From NCBI GenBank assembly GCA_012295225.1, contig WMKK01000004.1, positions 1 to 64,000 of the forward strand: DNA of 64,000 nt, read 5' to 3'. Source of the DNA: Ostreococcus mediterraneus (Eukaryota > Chlorophyta > Mamiellophyceae > Mamiellales > Bathycoccaceae). Shown one piece after another: positions 37,980 through 47,873 of this stretch. The first letter of the stretch is position 1; every line of letters starts with the position of its first letter. The notes under the pieces are model-generated. The model was not told the origin of the DNA, searched no databases, and was given only the letters and a program-made list of their open reading frames with translations. The position numbers and the translations under genes were made by a program.

Positions 37980-39806
37980 TCACAATCCTCGTCGCATCCA
38001 AACGGCGTAATCGTCCCCGCTCGTTGCGAGCTCAAACTCGTCTTCGCTTGGTAAGAGCTCCCGCGGCACATCGTACCTCGGTCCGAGCTTCACGATCAAT
38101 TTCTCATCTATGTTCGCCACGTACAACTCGCTCGACGCCTCTAAAATCGTCACCACACTCTCACAGCAAATCCCGACACGGCGACGGATGTCCAACAGCG
38201 TTTTAATTTCGCGCGGCAAATTGACATTCCAACACGCCGCTTGAGACGCGTCGGCGCACCACACGTGCGGGCCAAACACGCACGGAATTCCGGGATGGAG
38301 CAACGTGTACGCGTACCCGCATCCGAGCCGGTCAGTCGGGAACGGCCAATGATTCTGTGGGTACCCCGTGTCGTGGTTATCGACAAACAGCACGGCGTTT
38401 TGCGGCGAGTACCCAGCCAATCCCGGCGGTTCGCCTCGACTGTCGCGCAAGCGCCAAAATTCGCGTCGTCGAATCGCCTCTTGCAAAATTCCCTTTGTTG
38501 GGAAATCGAACAGCGCCGCGGCGTCGCCCGCGGCGGCGAGCCAATCGAGTAACACTCGCCGCGGGGCGTTTTGGTCGTAATCGAGCACGTCGTGTGTCCA
38601 TTTCATGCCGACCCAGTTTTCGGCGCAGCAAAATTTCTGAAATCCAACCGTTTTTCCCACGTACTCTCGGGCGTACTCGGGCGCGTATCCTTGTACAAAA
38701 TCGAACCGCCATCCGTCGAAACCGACGTCATCGCGTAACCACGTTAGCCATTCAATCAATGCGTCGCGGATTTCTGGATTGCTGTGATCTAAATCGGGCG
38801 CCATGGCGATGGAATCGCCTGAATCGCTTGCGCCGGTGCCTTCGAAACACGGGTCGTCTTCGGCGATGGCCCACGCGCCCCAGTTGATTTTTCTTCCGCT
38901 AGGCGTGACTTCGTCGGCGAAAGACTTGAAACGTCCATCCGTCGTGTATTCCGCGCATCGATGGTTGATGACGACATCCGCGACGGCGACAATGCCTTTG
39001 GATTTCAATGCCGCAATCAAAGTCTTGAGCGATGCTTCGTCACCGTACTCGCTGGCGTCTAAATTGTACAGTTCGCTCGGCATGTATCCTTCCGGCGACA
39101 CCGAAAGCGAAGGCGGAGGCAACCACGCGTGGGTGACGCCGTAACTGGCAATCAAATCCACCCGGTCGAGCACGCGTTCATAGTAATTTTTATCTGAATC
39201 GTGCGAGCGGCGCGTCGAGAGCCAATCAAACGCCTGAAACAGCACGACGTCGCTGTACCCGGGTTTGCAGTGTTGGCATTTTTGCGCCTTGATTTGAGAC
39301 ACGGTGTCCTGAAAATGTTCGTCGACGTCGGCGACAAAGCGTTCAATTAAATCTGATGGCTCAAATTGTTTCTCTGAACCGCGAGATTGGAACACGCGAT
39401 GGGTGGTTTCGCGGGTGGGTAATTTGATCGCTGCGCGTAGAGCATCTTCGCTCGGCGGGGGTGATGATGGCGATTCGGTCGACATTGCGAGTTGACTCGC
39501 GTCGGAGGCGTGAGCGATGAACGTCGTCGCGCGTCGGGACATTTCACTCGGCAATGACCCCGCCTTTATCGATGGAAGTGGAAATAAAGGCACCTCGTAA
39601 TGCTTCGAACAGAATAAGCTGTGTGCGTGTCTATTGGCGTCGTCGTCGTCGGTGAAGACGCGCGTTCGAATTGAAATCTTGGGACGGGACATTGAAATCT
39701 TGGGACGGGTACGCGACTCGAGCGCGGCGGCGCGGCGCGACATCGTCGCGCGCACTCGGGCGCCGCGTCGTTGTTGTACCGATGATATTTGCACTGCCAT
39801 CGCCAT
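37980..39806 (-). CDS. AMY: Alpha-amylase, plant-type GH13
   Basis: A 608-aa starch-degrading enzyme. The (beta/alpha)8 domain spans about residues 185-540. Visible blocks are VVLFQAFDW, GVTHAWLPPPS, region I VADVVINHRC, region II FDGWRFDFVQGY (nucleophile Asp), the acid/base FCCAENWVG and region IV VLFVDNHDTGYPQN. A C-terminal beta domain ends in DDYAVWMRRGL. The N-terminal ~165 residues are extra, Arg/Ser-rich, and contain the tandem motif SRPKIS; they probably include a plastid transit peptide, as in AMY3. The plastid location is inferred; Ostreococcus keeps one starch granule in its plastid. The open frame starts at a TTG (39854); the first ATG is 39806. Confidence 0.92.
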   Translation of the reverse strand: MAMAVQISSVQQRRGARVRATMSRRAAALESRTRPKISMSRPKISIRTRVFTDDDDANRHAHSLFCSKHYEVPLFPLPSIKAGSLPSEMSRRATTFIAHASDASQLAMSTESPSSPPPSEDALRAAIKLPTRETTHRVFQSRGSEKQFEPSDLIERFVADVDEHFQDTVSQIKAQKCQHCKPGYSDVVLFQAFDWLSTRRSHDSDKNYYERVLDRVDLIASYGVTHAWLPPPSLSVSPEGYMPSELYNLDASEYGDEASLKTLIAALKSKGIVAVADVVINHRCAEYTTDGRFKSFADEVTPSGRKINWGAWAIAEDDPCFEGTGASDSGDSIAMAPDLDHSNPEIRDALIEWLTWLRDDVGFDGWRFDFVQGYAPEYAREYVGKTVGFQKFCCAENWVGMKWTHDVLDYDQNAPRRVLLDWLAAAGDAAALFDFPTKGILQEAIRRREFWRLRDSRGEPPGLAGYSPQNAVLFVDNHDTGYPQNHWPFPTDRLGCGYAYTLLHPGIPCVFGPHVWCADASQAACWNVNLPREIKTLLDIRRRVGICCESVVTILEASSELYVANIDEKLIVKLGPRYDVPRELLPSEDEFELATSGDDYAVWMRRGL

Positions 39807-40029
39807 TTTTGAATGAGGGTGAAGAAGAAACGTCACGACGCGCGCGATGCGCAATGAAGTTTTTGAGATTTGAGAGCCTCGGACGCGTTGTAAAGAGATT
39901 CATGAATAATCAATTGCCCTTAAGCTAAAACTAAAAGAAATACGTCCGATGCGTGCGAGTGAAATAAAAGAATGCGCCAGTCGTCGATGGTTCTGGTGTT
40001 GTTGGTTCTCGCGTGTCAATGACACACGA

Positions 40030-41295
40030 TTAGTGGCGCTCGATTTCGCCGAGAATGATTTGCGTCGACGGCGAAATCTTTCGGAGCTTGTTAAACACCC
40101 AGTACTTGAACGCCAAATCAAGCGTCACGGGCACCACGGCAACGAAAATGCGCACCGCCATTTCAAAGTGCTCATAGTTGAACCCGTAATGCGTGATGAA
40201 GCACGCCAACAGCGCCTGCCATCCATCGGATGAGTGATAGCCGACAACCATATCGGCGCCGAGCATGAGAATAAACGCTTGCGTCGCGGCGTCCAAAGAG
40301 ATAAACTCATCACTCATCTCATTTAATAACCGTGCAATGTTCATCTTTTGCAACGTAATGATCGTCACGGTCATGATGATAAATACCAACGACCCCAAAG
40401 CGTTACCAGTCGCTTCAAAGGATCGTTTTCGTTCGATAGCCTCCAATTTACGCGCCTCCTCACGCAACACGTCCCGGTGTTCATCCGCCGTCGGCACCTT
40501 TGCCCCGGAGGTAATTCTATCGTAGTACAATCGCTGCTCAAACTTTTGAATGCCATCCGCCACGCGCTGCTTCTGCGTGACGTTTAACGATCTGTGCAAA
40601 TCATTCCAGTGCGCGCCGAGCCACGGCGTAATAAACGCGCTCTTCACACTCTGCGCGCACACCCAAGGCGCGACAAAAATCAACAACGTCGCGCGACCGG
40701 CAGAGTTTAATAATCTTCTCCACCGCTCACGCTCAGCCGCCGCAGTCTTGGCGTCATCCGAGTCAAAAATCGATTTGAGCGACATCGAAAGCGATTTTTT
40801 CGACCCAGACGAAGACGACTTTGATGACGATTTACTCATCTTCCCCGCATCACCGTTACCGCCACCGTTACCGTTACCATTCCCACGCGACGACAAGGAC
40901 GACGACTCAGCCGCACCGCCACCGCTACCACCGCTCGACGCATCGCTATTCTTCCCGTCGTCTCGCGGCCCAAACGCATCCGTAGCCCCCTTGTCGCTCA
41001 ACGCCTTCATCCGTCGCGCCTGCGCCCGCGCCCGCGCGCCGCCACCGTCGCCGCCGACGACGACGCCACCACGTACCGTTCGTCGTCCCTCGCGCCCCAC
41101 CGCCGCGCGTTCGCCTCGCGCGGCGTCGCGAACGCGCGATGAATGCGACGTCAGCGATTCGAAGACCGCATCGCCACGGCGCACCGCGCGCACCGCCGCG
41201 CGCGACGCGCGCGCGGTCGTCGCGATCAGCGACGACGACGACGGCGATTGACGCGGCATCGCGCGCGAACACGCACCGTGCGCCGTCATCGTCAT
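40030..41295 (-). CDS. DLDG1/CemA-like plastid envelope protein, nuclear-encoded
   Basis: A 421-aa protein with a CemA/PxcA-type C-terminus. A Ser/Thr/Arg transit-like N-terminus (Met-13 at 41259 is another possible start) and a long Gly/Ser/Asn region precede four hydrophobic segments: TLLIFVAPWVCAQSVKSAF, ALGSLVFIIMTVTIITLQ, AFILMLGADMVVGYH and VRIFVAVVPVTLDLAFKYWV. A charged segment (YYDRITSGAKVPTADEHRD) lies between the first two. The end FKYWVFNKLRKISPSTQIIL is the CemA/PxcA signature. In plants DLDG1 works with plastid-encoded CemA in envelope proton homeostasis. Confidence 0.85.
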   Translation of the reverse strand: MTMTAHGACSRAMPRQSPSSSSLIATTARASRAAVRAVRRGDAVFESLTSHSSRVRDAARGERAAVGREGRRTVRGGVVVGGDGGGARARAQARRMKALSDKGATDAFGPRDDGKNSDASSGGSGGGAAESSSLSSRGNGNGNGGGNGDAGKMSKSSSKSSSSGSKKSLSMSLKSIFDSDDAKTAAAERERWRRLLNSAGRATLLIFVAPWVCAQSVKSAFITPWLGAHWNDLHRSLNVTQKQRVADGIQKFEQRLYYDRITSGAKVPTADEHRDVLREEARKLEAIERKRSFEATGNALGSLVFIIMTVTIITLQKMNIARLLNEMSDEFISLDAATQAFILMLGADMVVGYHSSDGWQALLACFITHYGFNYEHFEMAVRIFVAVVPVTLDLAFKYWVFNKLRKISPSTQIILGEIERH

Positions 41296-41392
41296 CGTCG
41301 ACGATGGCGCGCGAAAGTGTGACGTGCACTCGGGTGGATTACTCCTCGTACATCACTCATCGACGCGCGCATCGCGTCGCGACGCGCGCGAG

Positions 41393-42565
41393 ATGTCCGC
41401 CAAGCCGTTTGATTACTCAAAGTGGGACAACATCGAGCTGTCGGACGACGAAGACACCCACCCGGGGGCGCAGTTTATCGAGAAGGAGACGCTGAGACGG
41501 ATTAAGCGAGAATCGCATGCGAATGCGGAGCGCGAGCGCGTGCAGGCGATAGAGGCGTTAAAGGGGGAGTTGAAGGCGGCGAAGAAGGCGGTGAAAGAGG
41601 GCGAAATAGCGGTCGTCGACGCTGTCGAACGCGGTGGTGCTTCAGGGGCGAGCGGTGGTGATGACGGTCAATCTGATTCTGGAGCGTTGAAGGCGTTGAG
41701 AGCGGAATTAACGTCGCGCGTCGCCGCCGTGCGGGACATAGAGGAGAAAATTGCGACATTGGAGCATCAGAAAAAGTTTAACGCCGAGGAAATGTGCTAC
41801 GTTGCGGCTGAGAAGACGCTTGTGGGGAAGGAGTGCGCGCCAGAGGGCGAAACCGAACGCGCGCGAACGATGTCGTACGAGACGTTTTCAGAGACATACA
41901 AGGCGGATATGGATGCCATCGCTCGCGATAACGCATCGATGACGTATGGAGAACTTGGAGAGTGGTTTCGCGACGGGCGTTTGCATTTGTTGCACGAACA
42001 CGCGACTGGGTATTTGTTGCTCAAAGCGTTGTACTTGCAAATGGAGAAGAAATCGGGCGAGGCGCGGACGTGCGCTCGCGTGGCGTTCGCGTGTAAATCC
42101 ATCGGTGAATTCGCCGAGGCTGGAGCGAAGAGCGCACGAGATGCGGCGGGTCCATTTTTCGCGCGATTAGATTCAAACGATGACGTGGCACGAGAGTATG
42201 AGAAATCATTCGAGGATTACTTTGGTAAATTGCGCGAACGCGCGGCGACGAAACTCGCAGAGGAAGCGGCGGCGGCTAAGACGACGACCGCCGCCACTGG
42301 TGAGGCGGGCGGTGATGAACCCACGAGCTTGGAAGAAATTCCACGCGAAGACCGACTGGGACCTGGGGGATTAGACCCGGTGGAAGTGTACGACGCTTTG
42401 CCGCAGCCGATGCGAGACGCGTTCGACGCCGGCGACGTCGGCGCGTTGAAAAAGTACGTCAACGCCCTACCTCTCGAGGAAGCGCGCGCGCACATGAAAG
42501 CCATGGTTGATTCAGGGCTCTGGGTGCCCACGCCTGGGGAAGATCCCGGTGAGGCGTTGCGATGA
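41393..42565 (+). CDS. CDC37: Hsp90 co-chaperone CDC37
   Basis: A 390-aa CDC37. The N-terminus carries the diagnostic kinase-binding sequence FDYSKWDNIELSDDEDTHPG, followed by a coiled coil (ETLRRIKRESHANAERERVQ). The middle domain contains ETFSETYKADMDAIARDN, LHEHATGYLLLKALYLQME and ARVAFACKSIGEFAEA, and the C-terminal part has DPVEVYDALPQPMRDAFDAG. CDC37 delivers protein kinases to Hsp90. The frame is open to a GTG at 41324, but family alignment places the start at MSAKPFDYSK. The next gene's open frame overlaps the CDC37 stop. Confidence 0.94.
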   Translation: MSAKPFDYSKWDNIELSDDEDTHPGAQFIEKETLRRIKRESHANAERERVQAIEALKGELKAAKKAVKEGEIAVVDAVERGGASGASGGDDGQSDSGALKALRAELTSRVAAVRDIEEKIATLEHQKKFNAEEMCYVAAEKTLVGKECAPEGETERARTMSYETFSETYKADMDAIARDNASMTYGELGEWFRDGRLHLLHEHATGYLLLKALYLQMEKKSGEARTCARVAFACKSIGEFAEAGAKSARDAAGPFFARLDSNDDVAREYEKSFEDYFGKLRERAATKLAEEAAAAKTTTAATGEAGGDEPTSLEEIPREDRLGPGGLDPVEVYDALPQPMRDAFDAGDVGALKKYVNALPLEEARAHMKAMVDSGLWVPTPGEDPGEALR

Positions 42566-42828
42566 GCCGCGTAGCCGAGAAGAAACAATCTTTCATTCAA
42601 GCGACATACATTCATTGTTTACAATACGCACAATGCACACGCGCACCGCCGCCATCATGCGAAAAACACAACACAAACCAATCAAACGATATGCACGACG
42701 CGCGCATTCACGTCGCGCACATCGAACAGACATCGCACCGACCGATGACGACGCGCGTCCTCGTCGACGTCGTGGATAACACCATCAAGCGTCATTCTTT
42801 CGCGCGCGTGCGCTCGCGAACGCCCGAC

Positions 42829-44655
42829 ATGGGGTCGCCTAAAACTCGGCGCAAGCATCCATCGTCGTTGTCGTCATCCGTGCGATGGTACGCGTCGTCT
42901 GTCGTGCCCGCGCGGGCGTTTCATGCGTTCGATCGATGGATGCATGCTGGACCCATCATCCCACAACGTTACGACGCCTCATCGTCGTCGGCGTCGTCGC
43001 GACGCGCGCATGCGTCGGCGTACGACGACAGTCGCGATCGGTTGCGGTGTTTGCGAACGCCTGGGGCGATCGTCAAGACGTTGATTGCGGTGTTGGTGGT
43101 GATGTGGCTGATCTCTGCTCCACAAGCGTCGACGACGTCGAAGACGCCGACGGGCAGCGTGGATGCGTATCATCCGCGCGTGGCGACGAGCGAACGAGGG
43201 GTGGGTGATGCGTCGGTGAACGCCGCACCGCGGACTGGGGCTGTGCGAAAGCCGCGACAGGTGACGGCGACGAGCGCTACGACGAGCGAGAAAGCGGGCG
43301 AGAAAGCGAGCGACGAAGCGGCGAAAGATATAAACGGCGACAATCACGTCGACGTTGCGTCGGTGACGTCGGTGAGTAAGCGCATCTCTCACTCAGTGTC
43401 ATCATCGGTGTCGAAGGATATAGAGGCCAAGGCGGAGGAGGCGTTGGAGGTGCTGCGCGAGCTTCGGGACGCGGTGGATGAAGACGTCGAAGTACAATCC
43501 AAATCGACCGCCGAGAACACCGAGAACGCCGGCGTCGATCCTGATTTTGACGGCGCGGCGACTTCTGATGACGGTGTCGAGGACGTCAAGCCGAAAACGT
43601 CGAGCTCGGTGTCGTCTTTGAGTGGTGTTGAAGACGCGGATGACGGTCACGAGGCGCGAGCGCCGGCGACGACGGCGCCCAAAATAAGCGATGAAACCGC
43701 GCGCGCGTTGCGCGAGGAATTAGAAAACTTGCGCCGCGTGCCGCACACGAAAGTGAATCGCATCGCACACGTGACTGGGGCTTTAGACGATGACGTGATT
43801 GATCCGTCAAAAATTAAAGTAGTCTCCCTGAACAAGCCGCGCGCGTACGTGTACGAATCGTTTCTTTCAGATGAGGAAGTCAAGCATGTGTTAGATTTAG
43901 CCAACAAGTCTGGGTTGAGTAAATCCGGCGTTGTTGATTCCACCACTGGCGGGTCCACTACGAGCGATATTCGCACGAGCACTGGGACATACATTGGAAA
44001 AGGACACGACGACGTGATTAAAAGAATTGAAAATCGCATCGCGTTGTGGTCACAAATTCCCGTCTCGCACGGTGAGTCATTGCAAGTGTTGCACTACGAC
44101 CCAGGTCAAGAGTATAAAGCACACTTTGACTATTTTTTCCATGAAGCTGGCAAGAAGAATAACCGCATCGCCACGGTTTTGTTGTATTTGTCTGACGTCG
44201 AAGAGGGCGGCGAAACGGTGTTTCCAAAGACAAACCTCCCGCTCTCGCGAAACCAATCAATGTTTTCGGAGTGCGGCAACAGTGGCCGATCTATTAAAGC
44301 CAATCGCGGCGACGCATTGTTGTTCTGGAGCATGACTCCAGGGGGAGAATTAGATTCCGGGAGTTCACACGCCGGATGTCCGGTCATTAAAGGCGAAAAG
44401 TGGACCGCCACAAAGTGGATGCACGTCAACCCGCTCGGCTCCCGCGATGAAGAAGTGCACAAAATCTTCTACGAAGGAGGTCCCGAAGCCACGGTGGGAT
44501 GCAACGACACGAATACTCGATGCCATTCGTGGGCGACGTCTGGAGAGTGCGATAAAAATCCTGCGTACATGCGCGATTCGTGCTCCATGTCGTGCCGCGT
44601 CTGCCGAGGCGGTTGGCGCGACGGGAGCTACGTCAGACCCGCAACTCGTGAATAA
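42829..44655 (+). CDS. Prolyl 4-hydroxylase (2OG-Fe(II) oxygenase) with C-terminal ShKT domain
   Basis: A 608-aa type II membrane protein. An anchor (IVKTLIAVLVVMWLISA, about residues 82-98) precedes a long acidic Ser/Thr/Val stem. The catalytic domain (about 335-545) has RAYVYESFLSDEEVKHVLDL, DIRTSTGTYI, the iron ligands in YKAHFDYF and the distal SSHAGCPVIKGEKW, with the 2OG-binding Lys in GEKWTATKW. A ShKT domain ends the protein, six Cys in GCNDTNTRCHSWATSGECDK and SCSMSCRVC. Plant P4Hs hydroxylate extensin-type proline in ER/Golgi. The frame is open upstream to an ATG at 42562 that overlaps the CDC37 stop (ATGA); the model starts at MGSPKTRRK. Confidence 0.9.
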   Translation: MGSPKTRRKHPSSLSSSVRWYASSVVPARAFHAFDRWMHAGPIIPQRYDASSSSASSRRAHASAYDDSRDRLRCLRTPGAIVKTLIAVLVVMWLISAPQASTTSKTPTGSVDAYHPRVATSERGVGDASVNAAPRTGAVRKPRQVTATSATTSEKAGEKASDEAAKDINGDNHVDVASVTSVSKRISHSVSSSVSKDIEAKAEEALEVLRELRDAVDEDVEVQSKSTAENTENAGVDPDFDGAATSDDGVEDVKPKTSSSVSSLSGVEDADDGHEARAPATTAPKISDETARALREELENLRRVPHTKVNRIAHVTGALDDDVIDPSKIKVVSLNKPRAYVYESFLSDEEVKHVLDLANKSGLSKSGVVDSTTGGSTTSDIRTSTGTYIGKGHDDVIKRIENRIALWSQIPVSHGESLQVLHYDPGQEYKAHFDYFFHEAGKKNNRIATVLLYLSDVEEGGETVFPKTNLPLSRNQSMFSECGNSGRSIKANRGDALLFWSMTPGGELDSGSSHAGCPVIKGEKWTATKWMHVNPLGSRDEEVHKIFYEGGPEATVGCNDTNTRCHSWATSGECDKNPAYMRDSCSMSCRVCRGGWRDGSYVRPATRE

Positions 44656-44704
44656 ACTGAATCGACTGAATACAACGATAGACTACACAATGTACAATAC
44701 ACTA

Positions 44705-45271
44705 CTAGCTCTCCTTCTTTCGCTTTTTCCCAAACACCAAATATACGTTAAATCCGACGAGGAACGTCTGCGCGCCGACGACTAGCGCGCGTTCCCACGC
44801 CGCATCGCGCCGCGACAACGCGTAAAACCTCACAATCAAATACGGCTGCCACGCGAAACGAATGGGCACTAACGTCGCCGCGTATAGCGCGTTCCAAACC
44901 TTCCGCGCGCCCGGACGGCGGCGAAGAATGAGAAACAACGTGTTCCACTCCACCAACCCATTCCTGCACGTCTCCGCGGCGTGCGCAGGGTGTCGCGCCG
45001 GGTACGTGAGCAGCGCGAACGTCACCGCGTGATGTAAGAGCACCACGCTGGCGGCACGCGGGACGCAGTGCGGCGCAAACGCGATCCAGGCGGTGTCGAA
45101 AGCGATGTATGCCATGAAGCACACCGTGACGAGCCACGCGTCGACGAGCGACGGCGCGAGAAGGCTCAACGAGCACAGAGTGGCGATGATGCATAGAATT
45201 GGGACGTTTGCGGCGTCGTGCGCGGCGATGCACGGCGTCGGCGTCGACGTGCGCGGCGGTGCGCGCGACAT
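44705..45271 (-). CDS. TLC-domain multi-span membrane protein
   Basis: A 188-aa protein with about five hydrophobic segments (ILCIIATLCSLSLLAPSL, AWLVTVCFMAYIAFDTAWIA, VVLLHHAVTFALLTYP, VWNALYAATLVPIRFAWQP, ALVVGAQTFLVGFNVYLVFG). The HH pair in VLLHHAV and the NGLVEWNTLFLILRR block match TRAM-LAG1-CLN8 (TLC) proteins, many of which act in ER lipid or ceramide metabolism. It ends in a lysine-rich tail (FGKKRKKES) compatible with an ER-retrieval signal, though not a canonical KKxx. The open frame extends to a GTG at 45367; the first ATG is 45271. Convergent with the prolyl hydroxylase, ~50 bp between stops. Confidence 0.75.
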   Translation of the reverse strand: MSRAPPRTSTPTPCIAAHDAANVPILCIIATLCSLSLLAPSLVDAWLVTVCFMAYIAFDTAWIAFAPHCVPRAASVVLLHHAVTFALLTYPARHPAHAAETCRNGLVEWNTLFLILRRRPGARKVWNALYAATLVPIRFAWQPYLIVRFYALSRRDAAWERALVVGAQTFLVGFNVYLVFGKKRKKES

Positions 45272-45393
45272 TGGCGCTTGACGGCGACGAGAGCGACATG
45301 AAAAGCGTCGCGCCGCATACGTTCGCGTCGATACAATAGACAAAAAAATACATATAGAATTACACACGCACGTGAGGGCGTGGAAAACAAATA

Positions 45394-46776
45394 TTAATCG
45401 TCATCCATGTCGCGGTCGGGGTCGAATCTCGCGCGAGACGCGGAGGACGGCACATCGTGGAAGCTATTGACGCGCGTCATCGAAGTGGCGGCTGACGCGT
45501 GAAACCAACACTCGCGACTCTTCGCGGCGTATTCGCGACGAGAGTGCGCATAGTTGAAATCATCAGCGGTGATTTTGACGCCTTCGCAGCAGTCGCGGTG
45601 CTCGTCGAAGAACGCGTCAAAGCCGCGACGTAAGACGTACATGTGCGGAAACGACAACGCGGGATAATCCGCGATGTGATCTCTGCGGTCTAAATTACGC
45701 ACGTGACGCCACATGCGCGAGGAATTATCAATGCCGTGTTCGCAGTAGAACACGAGTACCGTCGTCGCGCCGGCGTTGATGCCGAGCTGGGTGGTTAAAA
45801 ACCGCTGCACGTCGAGCGGCTGATACATGTTGAGCGCGCTCGCGATTCGGCCGGCGGCGTATTGATACGGAAAACGACAATCAATCAGCACCACATTCGG
45901 CGGCGTCCCGTGCGCGAGTGGAGGTGTCGATGCCGCAGATGACGTCGACGGTACCGTAAACGCCACTCCAGACCCCGCGCTCGCGGGCGTGGCGTGCCTC
46001 GAACGCGCCGCGGCTGCTTCCACGAGCATAGACCGCAACGTCGCGCCGTCCACGAGCGGCAATCCGAGCACCGCATCGAGTGCGCTCGGAATCATCGCGC
46101 ACGGCCCAGCCAACGCAGGAGTCGCAGGCTCATCTAAATCCACGCGCTCAGATGCGTCGTAGCGCGTGTCCCCGCGGCTCGGCGTGTACCCAAACGACAT
46201 GCCCACGCCCAAGCCCAGCTTTCGCGGCGGCGCCGGCGGCGACGACGACCGTTTCGTCGGCTCCGGCGACGTTGCCCCCGGTCGCAACACAACATCATAC
46301 ACATTAACATTCGTGTGACCATCATGCGCGCGCGCATCACGCACCGCGGCGTTGGTGCGCGGCGTAGACTCTACGCACGCCGCGAGCGCCGCTTCGAGTC
46401 CGCGCGTCGTCGTCGAAGTCGTCGCCTCCTCACGCTCTTTACGCTTCAAAGACACCACGCGTACGTCGTCTTCGCTCGATGATGACTTTAAATACGGCGT
46501 ATCAAACGCCGCCTGCGCCGCCTGCGCCGCCACAGCACCCGCGGTCGCATCGTTTTCGTCGTTGTTTAAATTTAAATCTGCATCGTCGAATGCGTCGCTC
46601 GCCTTCGCAAATGTCAACGACTTGCGCGCCGGAGGCGAGGCGAACGACGGATGTGACGCGCCGTGTGTTTTTGTGCGCTTATTCGCGCACGCCGCCGGGG
46701 CGACGGCCGCGGCGTTGGTCGACATCGCGCGCGTCGCGCGTTGGCGCGGCGCGGTGCCGATCGACATCGCACACAT
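45394..46776 (-). CDS. CDC25: CDC25-like protein with altered active-site loop
   Basis: A 460-aa protein whose C-terminal ~190 residues form a CDC25-type rhodanese domain: VVLIDCRFPYQYAAGRIASA, LNMYQPLDV, LVFYCEHGIDNSSRMWRHVR, YPALSFPHMYVLRRGFDAFF and the YAHSRREY tail. CDC25 activates CDKs by dephosphorylating Thr/Tyr in the ATP loop; green algae of this group are known to have it while land plants lack it. The catalytic Cys is residue 345. In CDC25 the loop is HC-E-F-S-S-E-R, with Arg five residues after Cys-x; here that Arg position aligns with Asn-351, and the next Arg is 354. The N-terminus is disordered, with RKLGLGVGMSFGYTPS. Frame is open to a TTG at 47055; ATG 46776 chosen. Confidence 0.85.
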   Translation of the reverse strand: MCAMSIGTAPRQRATRAMSTNAAAVAPAACANKRTKTHGASHPSFASPPARKSLTFAKASDAFDDADLNLNNDENDATAGAVAAQAAQAAFDTPYLKSSSSEDDVRVVSLKRKEREEATTSTTTRGLEAALAACVESTPRTNAAVRDARAHDGHTNVNVYDVVLRPGATSPEPTKRSSSPPAPPRKLGLGVGMSFGYTPSRGDTRYDASERVDLDEPATPALAGPCAMIPSALDAVLGLPLVDGATLRSMLVEAAAARSRHATPASAGSGVAFTVPSTSSAASTPPLAHGTPPNVVLIDCRFPYQYAAGRIASALNMYQPLDVQRFLTTQLGINAGATTVLVFYCEHGIDNSSRMWRHVRNLDRRDHIADYPALSFPHMYVLRRGFDAFFDEHRDCCEGVKITADDFNYAHSRREYAAKSRECWFHASAATSMTRVNSFHDVPSSASRARFDPDRDMDDD

Positions 46777-47873
46777 AGCCGCGCGCGCACATGCGATAAA
46801 AACCACGTGATAGACTCTTAATATTTTAATATACGTGGTAGTGCACACATTGTTGTGATAAAATACACATTTCACACATATACATAGTGGATTCATATTT
46901 TTGTATACGAGAACGTCCATTATTATCGATACCGCGGTCCGAAATATTGTTTTGTTGCCACGTGGCGCGTGGTCGTCTCTCCGACCTTTCGCGACGCGCG
47001 TCGTCGCGCGCACGCGTCGTCGCGCGCGCGTCGCCGCCTCGAACGATGTCGACAAATGATCTTAGCCATCGCGTTCGCTCTCGCGCGCGTCAGCCGCGTG
47101 ACGCGCGTGTAGATGAGACGGCAACGTTTCGAGCGGTGGCTGGATATGCGTGCGAGTGGTGGGTTCGCGACAGCCCTCGAGTCAACGAAGACTTGAGCTA
47201 CTCTTGCGGGCATGAAAAAATAGACCCGGAGCTAGAGATCCACGCACGCTAACGGTTGTCGTACATCAACGCAATCTCCTAAGCGGATGATGTTCAATTT
47301 TTATTCTTTACGTGGATGGCGTCGCGCTCGCGCCGCGGCCGAGGTTTCCAAAATTGCTCTACGACCGACACCATCATCGCATCCGATCACGCCACGCGAC
47401 AGGCGCATGGAAAATCGACGACTTGAGCCACACCACCGACGGTGACCGAGCCGATGTGTGTACTCGAGCATGATTACAAAGCTCTCTTTCGGTTCGCGCC
47501 CGACGGCCGACGCTGGTCGATTTGAGCGCTCCCGCGCGCGTTTCTCGCGCACCACACTGCCCAAACACGCCTCGCTTGGCAAACGCCGCGAAGGGCATCA
47601 CCCACACACACGTTTTGCGCGAACGCACCTTCCGCGACAGCGCAGCATCACGGCATCGGTGCGCTATTCCACGCGAGCGAGACGAAAAAAACAGCAGCGG
47701 CGTGTGCACCCGCGCGCGACCTTTACACGGAATACGTCATCCAATACTATAGATGCTCATATATGTATGTAGTAAATTTATGTCGACACAAAAGTCGAGT
47801 GAACACCCATCCGCGTTAGCTCACTGCGTGCCGCGCGTCGTCGTCGTCGTCGTCGTCGACGACGACGCGGGGA
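46777..47873. other. Intergenic region, no clear gene
   Basis: More than 1 kb between the divergent CDC25-like and AT-hook genes. It contains an AT-rich promoter-like block (46800-46930), a small ATG ORF at 47046-47252 (68 aa, including ATFRAVAGYACEWWVRDSP, no recognised family) and further Arg-rich shadow frames. The 47240-47760 part looks non-coding. A CGT run lies at 47838-47862. A non-coding RNA cannot be excluded. Confidence 0.4.

Noticed and set aside
47040-47090. Match to the U2 snRNA 5' motif (ggctaagatca on the minus strand)
   Set aside because: Only about 11 bases match. The sequence that follows does not continue with the U2 branch-recognition region, so it is a chance match.
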